Source: Nelumbo lutea
Lineage: Eukaryota > Streptophyta > Magnoliopsida > Proteales > Nelumbonaceae
Length of the DNA stretch: 64,000 bases
Assembly: GCA_022828595.1 (NCBI GenBank)
Contig: JAKGHH010000008.1
Coordinates: 4,834,728-4,898,727 of the forward strand
Direction of reading: 5' to 3'
Shown here: positions 43,661 to 54,826 of the stretch, piece after piece
Layout of the letters: every line of letters starts with the position of its first letter
Numbering within the stretch: position 1 is the stretch's first letter
Program-made: the position numbers and the translations under genes
The notes under the pieces: model-generated
Database searches by the model: none
What the model was told of the DNA's origin: nothing
What the model saw: the letters and a program-made list of their open reading frames with translations, nothing else

Positions 43661-43868
43661 GCGGTTGGTGGGGATGATGACAACGATTCTAGAGATGAAA
43701 GTTAAGGAAAAGTTGGATCTGAATAGCAGGTAGTTCAAGTATTAAACATTTAAATATAATGTTATTAGTAGCTGAGCAACTATATTGTTGAAGAATATAT
43801 TCACTTAAAACCAATCATATGTTACTTTTCAATCTTCATTTTGATTTCAATTTGAAAGACCAAAAAAA
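43661..43868 (+). other. 3' flank of the transporter gene
   Basis: About 200 bp of probable 3' UTR ending in an A8 run at 43862-43869 directly before the next array. No other signal. Confidence 0.4.
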
Positions 43869-44078
43869 ATTATAATAATAACTATTATAACAATTATTGT
43901 TGTACTTATAATATTAATAAGTTATTATAGTTATAAAAATTATAATAATAATTATTATTGTAATAGTTATAATAACTATTGTTATAGTTATAACTATTAT
44001 AATAGTTATAATAATAACTATAATAGTTTTAAAAGTTATTATAATAGCTATTATAGTTATTATAATAATTATAGTTAT
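43869..44078. repeat. AT-rich (TAA/TTA) array, left part of a split array
   Basis: Same repeat type as at 58622-58709. The 14.5-kb transposon nest at 44079-58621 sits between the two parts, so they were probably one array. Confidence 0.85.
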
Positions 44079-44773
44079 TGTTGGTATGTAGCGCTCATTC
44101 AGACTCTTAGAAAACATCAAATATCAATATTAGCATTACAAGACTACACGCGGCCAACACGCAGTCAATTCATACGTTGCGATGAACCTGTAGTACACCA
44201 ACGTATTTGCGATGAACTCACAATACATATCGCAAAATTGCGATAAACCCATAGTTCACCGAATCCAGTCAGCACTCGAACCCAAATAAACCATAGTTGA
44301 ACCCATCTGAGAGCCCCAAGCCCATCTGAATGTGTAATGAAGCTACGCCCGCTAAAGCGTGCAATGAACCCACAACTAGCGAACACGCTCATGGCCCGGG
44401 TTAGGAGGGACCCAAGTCGAGTCCATGGCGAGGCTTGCGTATGCCCGAAGGCATGTGGAATCCACGACAACAAAGGACGTAGTGAGTTGCCACATGGAGT
44501 CAGCAAAGCGTTGCTCGCCAAGCAGTGACATCATCGATGGCACGTAGGACTAGTTACACCGCGCAAAAAGGTAGTAGCACATTTGAGTAATAGGGAATCT
44601 TAAGGAGAAGGAAAGCTAATCCTCGAGAAGATCCTCATGAGACACGTGGCGAAACTCCAGTTGCACACTCAATAATTGATAGTGAATGCCCTTATTCCCT
44701 ACCTTTTAGGATCTCGGGATCTCCTCCATAAATAGAGATCCTCCTTGTGTTAGAAGACATCCGACCCCTAACA
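44079..44773 (+). repeat. 5' LTR of element B
   Basis: Begins TGTTGGTATG and ends CCCCTAACA, with a primer-site-like TTGGCGCGCAAC starting at 44775. About 695 bp. Contains repeated ATGAACC/TGAACCCAT words. The frame on the minus strand (44165-44521) is spurious. The first 330 bp match 47165-47492 in the opposite orientation. Confidence 0.8.
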
Positions 44774-44956
44774 TTTGGCGCGCAACACTCTCGAGTATTC
44801 TTTCTCTCTAAAACCTTGCCTTCACACCCTTAATCCCAAGAGTCCATTTTCCCTACTAACAAGGCCTCTCTCTATCTTTCAAAGAGACCATTCCCTAATC
44901 AAGCCTTACCCTATAATTTACAGTAGAATCTCTGGTTCCGTCTTTAATCATAGAGA

Positions 44957-46343
44957 ATGGTCTTGAGAAGGATCAACCTCACCACCATCCCTGAGGAGCA
45001 AAGCAATACTCAGGAGAACACTAATCTCGGGGTGGAAAGTCAGTCTGAAATGGAAACACCTATTCAAGTTAATATTGAGATACTATCAAACAAAGTTTAC
45101 GGGTTCAAGGCACTCTTTGAGGACAAATTTAGGATGCTAGAACAAATGTAGGAGGAGACGAGAAGCACCCTCCAAATTCTACTTAACCGTTCGGTTCCAA
45201 GCCAAACAAACCCTTGTCGCCACTCTTCCCAACGTCCCCAACTCAAATCCTAAACCTAGCTGCCACGCCTCCAACCCGACCCTTACCATCCCCGAACAGT
45301 CAAACAGAGCCAACCAAGTTTCGACTCAGACAAGCCACCGACTAGCCCACCAGTCTCATGCCTTTCCTGGGCTGTTGGCTAAAAGCCAGAATCGGGCACA
45401 GGATTCAGCCATCCTACAAAAACCTTACTTCGACCGTATCTTGTACAAGCCCTACCTTACCGGGTACACCCCTCCTCAACAATGGCCATAATATGACAGG
45501 CAGAGAGGCAGCCCATAAGAGCACATCAGCAAGTTTGAGGACATCCTCGGATCCTTCGCCCTTGATGGGGATCTTAAGGTACAAGAATTTTTTAGGTCAC
45601 TGACCAGTCCGGCATACACGTGGTTTGTAAGTCTCACCCTTGGGAGCATTGATTCGTGGGGTGAACTAGCTAAGAGGTTCTTGTCAAAGTGGTTCACCCT
45701 GGAAAGAAAATTGACAATGGCCGACATACGGAACGTGGAGCAAGGATTAGAAGAAGATCTTCTGGCCTATGTTATGAGGTTTTAGAAGCTTACACACTCT
45801 GTCTTCGATGAACATGCCACCAAGAAGCGCTTCATCGAACAACGCATACAAGGCATGCGTCCCACCTTCAAGATTGGCATTGAGAACATTGAAGTCGAAA
45901 CTTTCAGCCAACTTTGGAGGTGTGCGGAGAGGACAACGCGAATTGTTAAGGACACCTCTCTATACAACAGAAACAAGGCATGCGCAGTTGATAGAAGGCC
46001 CAAAAATGGCGGAGGAGCTAGGCAAGGGCCATACCAGTGCGATAATGCCCAAGGAAAGAGAAGTGTACCTCCCCCCTTCCCCTGCACAAGGGAGGAGATA
46101 ATCATGACAATGAATAAGCTAGTCGAGGATAGAGTCATCATCCTGCCACTACCACCACCAGGAGTAGACCCAGAGAAAGACAAGCACGACAAGAGATGGT
46201 GCAACTTCCATCAGACACCACATCATGATCTGATGGATTGTTTCACTCTACGAAGGTTATTCGTACAAAAAGCAAAGTTGGACCAGTTTGTTAAAAAAGA
46301 CCCAACCCATGTGGAAACCGACCCCCTTCCAGCCCATACCTAG
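44957..46343 (+). pseudogene. Element B gag, decayed
   Basis: ATG at 44957, a stop after 64 codons, then the capsid-like core on shifting frames: SKFEDILGSFALDG, EFFRSLTSPAYTWF, SWGELAKRFLSKWF near 45535-45700. The conserved finger is complete here: CNFHQTPHHDLMDC (about 46201-46242), unlike in element A. In-frame stops (for example near 45784 and 46342) show it is inactive. Confidence 0.8.
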
Positions 46344-47150
46344 GGAGGAAGTATCAATGTGGTCGGAGCAACAGGTCAGTATCAGTTTGATGCCTTGATA
46401 GAGAAACTAGAGCAGAATGAGGAGCTGCAACAGTTCTTCACCAAACAAGGGTCCAACACAACAACGTGGAAGCTGGCCAACAGAGCACTCACATAAGTTT
46501 TCTGGTACCCGTTACAACCCTACAACTGTGACCGCAACAACATGGAATTTGCAGCAGAGGATATGTTAGCCGTTGACCCCCACCACAACAAACTTCTTTA
46601 CATCATGGCCAAAATAAGGGGGCTTTGAAATGAGAAGATCGATGGTTGACCTAGGAAGCTTTGTCAACCTCATTTCTATCCACACACTGGAGTTGATGAA
46701 TGTCTAAAAGGAATATATCAAGGGATTGCCATTGGAGGTGACAGACTTCAACGGGAACTCGTCCATCATAGAGGGGTCCATTGAACTGCAAGTCATGACT
46801 GGTCCATTCAGCACCACGCAGGAGTTCCAGGTGATCCCATGAAGGACCTCTTACCATGCCCTCCTAGGATGCCCCCTAATACACACCTTGGCCCTCGTCC
46901 CCTCAACATACCACCAGTGCATTAAAGCCAAACACTGGGGACAATCAATCAAAATCCCAGCCACCAGGGCCCCTTTTGACAAGTCCAAGACACACCTACA
47001 GGACGCCATCTACTTCATGGAGTTGGCGAATGATGGCGAGATGAGGACAGCCAAAGTCGAAGGAACAAAATTGCCTCACCTACCAGAGAACAAGCCTGCG
47101 GCAACCATTGAACGCAGAAAGAGCAGCAAATGCATCCAGATAATAGGGAC
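46344..47150 (+). pseudogene. Element B protease region, decayed
   Basis: The protease active site is degenerate (VDLGSFVNLIS near 46639-46671, where DSGS or DGGS is expected). The flap-side segment YHALLGCPLIHT is near 46852-46887. After it comes the usual linker (CIKAKHWGQSIKI, DAIYFMELANDGE). Several stops. The RT that should follow is absent. Confidence 0.75.
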
Positions 47151-47164
47151 GACGGGTGGGACTA

Positions 47165-47492
47165 CTACACTATTGTCACGAGTGAGTTCATGGGCTGCGG
47201 GTTCATCGCACGCCTTAGCGGGCATGGCTTCATCACACATTCAGCTGGGCTTGGGACCCTCAAATGGGTACGGTTGTGGTTTCTTTATGTTCACATGCTG
47301 ACTAGACTCGGTGAAACGCAGATTTATCGCAGTTTTGTGATATGTATTATGAGTTCATTGCGGGAGTGATGGTGTGTCGTGGGTTCATTGCAGCGTGGGG
47401 GTTGATTGCGAGCTGCTCGGGTGTGTTTTTGTGGTGTTAATCATGATGTTAGGGTGTTCTCTGAGGGTTTGCGTGAGCGGTATATACCTACA
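47165..47492 (-). repeat. Inverted fragment of the element B-type LTR
   Basis: About 330 bp whose reverse complement aligns with 44079-44410 from the first base of the LTR. The 47492 end reads TGTAGGTATATACC on the minus strand, against TGTTGGTATGTAGC at 44079. Both code the same spurious peptide on opposite strands (CGFIAR.SG..FITHS.GLG), which is how I noticed it. It is more diverged than a recent copy would be. Confidence 0.88.
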
Positions 47493-47699
47493 GTAGCAAC
47501 AACAACAACACTTCTAATGGCAGTGGTATCCTTTTGCACCTGACCAGCCTATGTCGTAGATGGTCAGCAGGTACTGCACAATAGCTAGAAAGTGCCAGCC
47601 AACGATCAACAGGTTTCATACAACAACTAGGAGGTCCCGAGGGGTAGCCAGTGGTTGCCTCTTCAGAAAAATGTCATGAATAGCAAAAATATACCTTAC

Positions 47700-48028
47700 C
47701 CACGGGATCGATTCACTAAACTCTTCATTACTTAATTCGCCACCAGCAAGCGACACACCAAATCAATGACTTGGCTATTCAATGTTGTCCAGAAATCAAA
47801 TGAGTTGCTCAGGGAATATATCCAAAGGTTTAATATGGAACAACTACAAATCCCAGACCTGGATCCCGTTGTACATCTCATAGCAGCAAAGAAAGGTGTC
47901 AAGCATCGCAAATTGAAATGGGAACTCGAACAACATCCACCGGCCACCATGGAAAAATTCCTCAACGTTGCTAATCGATTTATTAAAGCAGAGGAAGTAG
48001 GGGGATTAGAATCTAACTAAGTAGGAAA
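47700..48028 (+). pseudogene. Element C gag fragment
   Basis: Open from 47766 to 48020. It contains the conserved gag block LLREYIQRFNMEQLQIPDLDP...HRKLKWELEQHPPATMEKFLNVANRFIKAEE (given in pieces), clearly related to gag of element A (IRGYIKRFNDACLQIPQLDP; IAEFLKLADKFMRTEE). The upstream capsid half and the finger are missing. Confidence 0.8.
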
Positions 48029-48098
48029 GAGGAAGCAGGCTGAAGACGAAGTAAGTACAAGCAAGACAAAAGAGAAGGAGTAAATCGCTAAAAGGAAG

Positions 48099-48295
48099 CA
48101 AGTCGCCTCAGAGCAGGCACAACAGCTCACCATGAAGAAAAAGCAGGTCGCCTCAGAATAGGCACAATAGCTCACCATGAAGAAAAAGCTAGTTGCCTCG
48201 GAGTAGGCACAACAGTTCGCAACGAAGAAAAAGTAGGTCACCTTGGAGCAGGTGCAACAGCTCGCCACGAAGAAAAAACAAGTCGCCACCTCGGG
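48099..48295 (+). repeat. 45-bp coding minisatellite in element C
   Basis: Unit starts at 48099, 48144, 48189, 48234 and 48279 are exactly 45 bp apart. The inferred unit is QVASEQAQQLTMKKK-like (15 residues; Lys- and Gln-rich, helix-forming). TAG codons have arisen in several units. The long minus-strand frame here (48017-48388) is its antisense shadow. Confidence 0.9.
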
Positions 48296-48329
48296 GCTCA
48301 ACTCAACAGAAAGCCATTTCACCTCTGTA

Positions 48330-49170
48330 CAACAACTCACCTTTGATGAGCTGAAAAAAGAATTTAGTTCGCCTCTACTATTAACCAAACTTGAGACCGA
48401 GGATGAGCTTAAACTTCACCTCTCTGCAAGATGAGGTGGTTAGCGGAAATGAGATACCCCGACATAGAAAAGCTCACCTTCACATTAGTGCTAGCCACCC
48501 GGAAACTAAGACCCTATTTCCAAGCCCACACCATTGTGGTATTAACCGATTGACCTCTAAAACAAGTCTTTCAAAAGCTTGAGGTCTTGGAAAGACTTAC
48601 CAAATGGGCGATCAAGCTCAAATAATGTGATATACAATTCAAACCACGCGCAACAATAAAAGCACAGGTCCTGGCAGATTTCATTACCAAGTGTACTTTT
48701 AGCTTGCCATCGCCCGAACATATAGAGCTGGAAGCAGAAGTCTTGTCTAGCGTGGCATCCCCTCCTCCCGAAATAGTGAGTTGGGACGAGGAGCCTTGGA
48801 TACTTCATGTAAGATAGATCATCCAACCTAGGCAGAAGTAGAGCTGGGTTAATGCTATATGGACCTTGTGATACAAAACTATAGTATGTGCTCCAGTTCC
48901 AGTTCCGAGCTTTGAATAATGAGGCTGAATACGAGGCACTAGCGAAAGAGGTGGGAGATAGACACATAATTATCTACAGTGACTCGCAGCTCGTCGTGAA
49001 TCAGGTAAATGGGGACTATGAAGCTCGAGAACCCTCCATGGCAGCGTACCTGGCCAAGGTGAGAGAACTCCTCTCCAATTTCGACTCTTGGTGTCTCTAA
49101 CAAATTTCGAGATCAGAAAATACAGAGGCTAATGCCCTTTCCAGACTTGCGAGCACAATTGACTCGACAA
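48330..49170 (+). pseudogene. Element C RT-thumb/RNase H remnant
   Basis: Recognisable pieces: FDELKKEFSSPLLLTKLE (48340-48395), LERLTKWAIKL and AQVLADFITKCTFSLPS (about 48580-48705), DEEPWILHV (48788-48814), then the second RNase H-like segment EAEYEALAKEV, IIIYSDSQLVVNQV, EPSMAAYLAKVRELL (48921-49080). The same words occur in element A. Frames change several times. Confidence 0.8.
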
Positions 49171-49530
49171 AAAGAATGAAATGCAACTATGCTCATAGAA
49201 CGACAAGCAACTCGCTACGTGATAATAGGCTAGCAACTCTACAAAAGATATTTCATGTACTATAGAGTCGAGTTGGATAGATCCGACCTTTGACAAAGTG
49301 TATTGCCAAAAGAATGAAATGCAAAGCAGCTCGCTATGTGATAGTATGCGAGTAGCTCTACAGGAGGTGTTTCATGTACTATAGAGCCGAGTTGGATAGA
49401 CCTGATCTTCAACTACCTAAAAATGACACAATGCCAAAAGAAAGAAATGCAACTCAGTAGATAGAATGACAATCAGCTCACTACGCGATACTGGGCGACC
49501 TGCTCTACAGAAGCTCCTTTGCCCTACTCT
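49170..49530 (+). repeat. Tandem repeats of about 130-138 bp in element C
   Basis: Three imperfect units starting AAAAGAATGAAATGC at about 49170, 49308 and 49436. The units carry a ..RYVI...QLYRR.F.YYRxELDR-like reading, which corresponds to the linker before the integrase finger (YVIIDERLYRRSYM in element A). The third unit is partial. Confidence 0.75.
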
Positions 49531-49695
49531 ACAGAAGGTCCTTTAGCTGACCCGGTGACCGGATTCCGCTGACCTACGACTTGCAACCACTGATCAGATG
49601 ACCTAGGCTGATACTTACGAGCTCAACAAACTAGTTGCTCCGGGCCAATGGACCTACAACAAGCTACTCCCTTCGCTAAGCTGACCTCAACTTGA

Positions 49696-50266
49696 AAGTG
49701 GGGGGCAATTGGTGAGGGTAGATTTGGCCCTCCATTGACATCATGACATGTGGCATCTTAAAAACAGCTAGATGACACCCGACACCATGTATGCGATGAC
49801 CTGCCTTAGCCAAAATGATCGAGACCAACATTCGGAGAGCTACTGGAGACCTGGCGACCTACCTTCGGAGACACATGGCATAAAAAATACTCCTCGGCAC
49901 CTAGTCAGTGAACTAACTCAATAAAATTAGCTCAGAGCATCTCACCTAGGTCGACCTCTACCTCGGTGAGACCGAACTAGCTGACCCCATAGGATTACGA
50001 TGAGCTGTCCTAGGAGTTGGTCGAGTTGTAGGGATTTTAAACGACTTGCGAGGAAGAGCTTGCCAACTGTCCCTAGCAGCTCGCTACCAAAGGCGCCGAT
50101 AGTGCAACTGTTAGAATAGCTCATCGTGTCACATGCTAGATTCTACGTGAACTAAACTAGCGACATGAGCGAATTGAACTAGCAACAAGAGTGAGCAGAC
50201 CCAAAACACCCTAAAAGGTCCTACTCTCTTCGCCTACTAGTTAGTGGCTCGAGAGTGGGGGGCAAT
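49696..50266 (+). repeat. First polypurine tract and LTR-like start of element C region
   Basis: AGTGGGGGGCAAT (49697-49709) is followed by TGGTGAGGGTAGATTTGGCC, resembling an LTR 5' end, then GACATGTGGCATC. A second PPT plus LTR start follows about 557 bp later. This could be an earlier 3' end, a partial LTR or a duplication. Confidence 0.6.
50253..50266 (+). other. Second polypurine tract of element C
   Basis: GAGTGGGGGGCAAT immediately before the 3' LTR start TGATGAGGGGC at 50267. Same motif as in element A. Confidence 0.8.
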
Positions 50267-50927
50267 TGATGAGGGGCATTTTGGTCACGCTGCTCAAATG
50301 GCGACATGTGGACACTATCAACAACGCAACGTCCGACTCGGCAAGATAGCTCGACAAACCAACACTTGGCAACCGACATCAGCTATGCAGTCGAGTTGAG
50401 GCAAGCTCGGCCCGCCACCAACGCTATCTCGTCCGAAACCATCCCGCACGCCACACGCAACTATCGGCACGTGGACGTTGTTGGCAACACAATGTCCAAA
50501 TTAGTAAGACAGCTCGACAGACCAACACATGGCAACCAACATCAGGTGTGCAGCCGAGTTGGGGCGAGCTCGGCCCGTCAACAATAACAGCTCGCCCAAA
50601 ATTGTTCTATGTGTTGCGCCCTCATGAACACCATTACCGCGACTATGGGAATAGCTCATCAAACCGTATGCCACAAGACTCATGGGCAACTTGTAACCGT
50701 CACATGAATCTAGCAACTGACAATCTAACATGCCCCAAACTACGGAAACAACTCCGTAGAAGACTCAGAGACGTTGCCTGATGGCACTTGAACCTCAAAT
50801 AGCTATAAAAGGACCCCATGAACACTCTAAAAGTTATGCATGCTGATACTTTCAAGCTCACTTGCATTCTCAAATATTACTCCCACACACTCATGAGTTA
50901 AGCATTGGAATACCCTCCCTAGGTAAA

Positions 50928-51175
50928 CACTACAAAAAAAAAAAAAAAGTGGCCTTTAGCCACGGTTTTTCCAACAACGTACAAAAAACGGTTGCTACAA
51001 AGACATATATAACAACCGAATATTTATCCGTAGCCATATCCTGGCTTTTTAATTTCAACCTAGTAACGGTTGCTGGGCCGTGGCTTATACATAAATTTAC
51101 CCCAACGGTTTTCAAATGGACCGTTGCAATATATATAAATTTGCATATGGGATTAGAAAACCGTAATAGAAAAAA
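50928..51175. repeat. Left terminal and subterminal repeats of the CACTA element
   Basis: The terminal CACTACAA is followed by an A run and by repeated GGTTGCTAC/CCACGG/AACGG words (for example AACGGTTGCTAC near 50987 and TAACGGTTGCTGGG near 51064). Confidence 0.8.
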
Positions 51176-51860
51176 AGAGGAAAAAAATGCCCGCTCTCCT
51201 CTCATTCTCAGATCTTCATCTCTTCTTTCTGCTCATTTTCCCCTTCTTCGGTTTCTTGCTCTCTCGGTGTACAAAGCATCTCGGATTCTTGATCTGCTTA
51301 GCTTGTTGTAGAGAAGTAAGTTCATCTCCCACTTTTTTCTTCTGCTTTTTCTAAGAGAAACTTGCTATTTCTGTTGGTCTCTATTTCTTTACCTTTATTG
51401 GAAATATATATTTCTTTTGGTTTCTTCGGCCGTGGGTGTCAAATATGGAACAAGAGCGATTGTTCTTGTTTTCTAAGTTATAGGGGATGTCGCAGGAGTT
51501 TCTAATCAGGTATCAAGGTTGGGGTTTAGGGATATTTCTAAAGAAAGGAGGATTGTCTTTTATTGTTAAACCCTAGAGTTAGTTTGCCAGTAACAATATT
51601 GCACCATTGGGTTTTACTAGATCTCACATGAAACCGTAGGGAAAAGCAGTTGGGTTGATAGTAATCGAATTTCAAGTTGGATTAATTTAAATAATAAGGC
51701 CTCTGGGCACCGGCTGGCTCATTGATTAAAAGATCTAATCTCTAGAGAGAGATTAAGAAAAAAGAATTAGGATGGGCCCTCAGATGAGATCTGGTAGGAA
51801 GATGGAGTGCAGCGGATTGTCGCTGAAGACAGGGCCATGTTGTTCGGATCTGCTTATTTA
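51176..51860. other. CACTA interior, no gene recognised
   Basis: Begins with a C/T-rich stretch (51190-51260) and a GTAAGT-like donor near 51317 on the plus strand, which looks like a 5' UTR and first intron of the transposon's own transcript. Nothing else is recognisable. Confidence 0.35.
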
Positions 51861-51861
51861 A

Positions 51862-51953
51862 TTCACACCAGAATGAAAGACACCAAGGCCTGCCCAGTAG
51901 ACATAGCCATTCATGGGTGTCAAGTAATAAACATTAAGGTAAACAGGGGTACC
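51862..51953 (-). pseudogene. Captured PPPDE/DeSI-like peptidase fragment
   Basis: Minus-strand frame reading GTPVYLNVYYLTPMNGYVYW followed by AGLGVFHSGV. This matches the start of the PPPDE (DUF862) domain of plant DeSI-like proteases, in which VYLNVYDLTPxNxYxYW and the G(L/I)xxHSG motif with the catalytic His are conserved. The usual Asp of DLTP is Tyr here. The frame ends just after HSG, at a GT that may be an ancestral exon end. The rest of the domain, including the catalytic Cys in NCNHF, is absent. There is a TAG two codons upstream. Confidence 0.65.
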
Positions 51954-51989
51954 ACGCTACCACCTGTATTATAGCTTCCTGACTTCACT

Positions 51990-54795
51990 TTTGGGAACAA
52001 GCTGAAACAGGGTGATTTGCCTCGTTTATGACAAGGCATGTTGGAGTTATAGCCCTTCTTTGATCCCAATTTCATGTTTCTTTAAAATGTGAAACCAGGA
52101 ATTGGTAAATCCCTAGTTACAATCTGCATGCATTTAAAAGGCTGAAACCAGGAACTGAAATACTGCAATTTTTAATGTATAATATTTGCGCCTGGACCAA
52201 ATATTATTTAATCTCTTCAAGTTAGATACCAAACTTGAACCCCTACCTAGGAGTTCGGGTCTGCTGCTCGCAAGGCTGCATACTAATTAACTAATCATGG
52301 GTACAACACCATTTTGAAAAGGGTGGCTAATGTACTTTTAGAGTTTCAGCCAAGGGAGAGAAATCAGTCCCCAAACAAAACTAAACTCAATTCATACTGA
52401 GGAAAGTCAACAAACAGAACACGCCTGCATTAGAAAATGATCCAACAACAGGGTACAAAACACGTATACATGACATCCATACTTTTCAACTAGTACAATG
52501 TAAAAGAATATAAATAGCTTAGCTAGGATCAGCTAAGATCATACTTTTCAGACTTCCCTACCCCTCCTCCATAAAGTGAGTCAGCTAGGATATTTGCTAA
52601 TCTAGAGATTTACCTAAATGATTTGTTGGAACTTTGTTCTTTGTATTTCTGGGTGTTGAGGGCTTCAAAATTATGAGACATATATTTGGTTTCATTGGAC
52701 TACCTATCAAAGTGAATAATATTTCTATAGAGGGAATAGTATGTTAATTGAAAATATTGCAAAGGGGATTCTTAAGATTTGCTTGCATCCTTTGATTAAG
52801 ATGATAGTTTTTGGACCCTTCATGGTAAAGGTAATTTTAATGTCAAGTCAGCGAAATTTGGTGTATTTAGAACTGAATTGTTGTACATGTAGGAATGCAT
52901 GCCCATCTAGATTGCTTTAAATGATTTCATTTCTGATGCTACGATTTTTTATCCTACCCTTAATATTATTTACTTATATTGTTTGTTGTCAATTTATAGG
53001 ATTAGTTATACTCATAAGGAATTTTGTGTGGGCATTGTGACATCTAGATTGCTTTGGAAAAGGATGTAAGTAACAACTTCATTGTTTAATTTTTTTATTC
53101 TTTTGGCTATTTTTTTTCTAATATTGGAATGCCATGGATTGTGCTATGGATATGCTTTACATGATATTGGAGTGCTATGGATATGCTAATGGGCATAGTG
53201 AGGAGTTTTAGGGATTACATGAATCCACCACATATATGCGTGCCTGTTTGTGTTTTTCTTTCTAATTCTAATGTTAATAATCTTTATATGGTCATGAAGA
53301 ATATGCTAATCCATGTGGGTTAATTCTAATGTTTATAAGATTAATTGATATTGGAGTGCCATAGGTTATTTGCTTATTTTTTTTAATTTTTTATGTTTAT
53401 ATTCTTTATATGATATCATATTGCCATGAGATGTGCGAACCAACATAGTGATGAGCTTTAGGGAACTTTATAAATCTGTTATATGTTTATTTATCTTTTT
53501 TTTTTGTTTTTTCTTAGTCTTTTTTTTTTTTTTTGAGAAGAATAGACCATATGGTTTTGGTGTGTGGTCGGGTTTAACTTTCTTGATCCGCCAGGATCAG
53601 TTGCTATTGAACTGAAATACAGCTCTTAAAGCAAAATGTGAAGAAGAAAGTAAAATCTGAAATCAAAGGACCAGCTTCCTATTGGGGGTGTTATCCCAAT
53701 ATGAATTGTTTTTCTGGTTGTGAGTTCCAAAAGCATGTTTTCATCCAATGTGCAAAAAGGCCATAAGGTTAGGTCTGTAACCAGTCTACCCCTCCCAATA
53801 CCCTGGATAGCCATGTCCAACATTTGGTATTGGCCCTTGAGTTTGCATTCCAATATTTACTGATATACTACTTTGTCTAAAATGTATTTCATATTTTTCC
53901 AGCATTCAAAATTTACACAAGTATTTGTGCCGATGATCATTTTAAGTTTATATATCTACGTAGCATTTTTTTTGTAATTATTCTGGAGCAATGACATCAT
54001 ATTCTATGTTTTTTAAAAAGGAACTTCTTTCCTAATAAAATTGCTATTTCCTGGAAAACACATTTCAGAAACAGACACATTGAGACAGATCGGGAAGGTT
54101 AGGGACATTGGTTCCAGCTTAAAGAGCCAACAAACCAAATTTTAATAAAAACTAGAATCAGAAAAATGCCCCTCCCTAACCACTTGGTGGCTAAGTTGGA
54201 TCTGTCCACACAATTTAATATGGCTCACCTCCAATGCCTCAAAGCTGTATAGGTAAGATATAATGAATGCCTGTCCAGAAGAATATTCACCATGTCATCT
54301 TCTTGCTTTAGTTTCTGCTGTTTGGCTTGGTGGTGCTATTTGTGCTTCAGCACCAAGAGCAACTGCAGCAGATCCTAATGTGTAAGGAGATACTCATAGA
54401 TCTTCTTCCTAAATCTGTCAATCGTCTCAGCAAGAATGCAGGGTTCTTCTTCACCATCCTTAGAAGAACCAATCTCATCTAACCAGTCATTACATTCTTG
54501 AGATGAGACAGTCTGATGTCATTGGTTGCTTGTGGAGGTCATGTAGTAAATCTCTGCCAGGGTCATGGCTGCATGCCAAGTGCCACTGTTGGGATGGACC
54601 CACTGAGATCACCTTCTTATTTTTGTATGATAGAATACTATGATATCAGACTAAAGTAATATTTGTTAGTTTCCTAGTTGAAATTGGAGTCTATGAAGGG
54701 GTTATCTGAGCCCTTATGCTGAGTTTATGAATAGAGCTTTTGTGATTAAAATTTTAGAGTTGATTTGATGAACAATAGTTATGCTTTTATTATTG

Positions 54796-54826
<31 letters not shown>

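Larger units (their letters stand above)
44079..47165 (+). mobile_element. Element B: 5' part of a Ty3/gypsy element
   Basis: Plus-orientation element with 5' LTR, primer site, gag and protease. It stops after the protease at about 47165, where an inverted copy of its own type of LTR begins. RT, RNase H and integrase of B are missing. No second LTR in direct orientation was found. Confidence 0.8.

Noticed and set aside
44165..44521. 118-codon minus-strand frame, and its look-alike at 47130-47369 on the plus strand
   Set aside because: Not a duplicated gene: both lie in LTR sequence, and the similarity reflects the inverted LTR fragment.
48099..48295. CRISPR-like regular repeat array
   Set aside because: The 45-bp units are directly adjoining with no unique spacers, lie in a retrotransposon reading frame, and the genome is a plant's.
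48017..48388. 123-codon minus-strand Cys/Phe/Ser-rich frame
   Set aside because: Antisense shadow of the 45-bp coding minisatellite.
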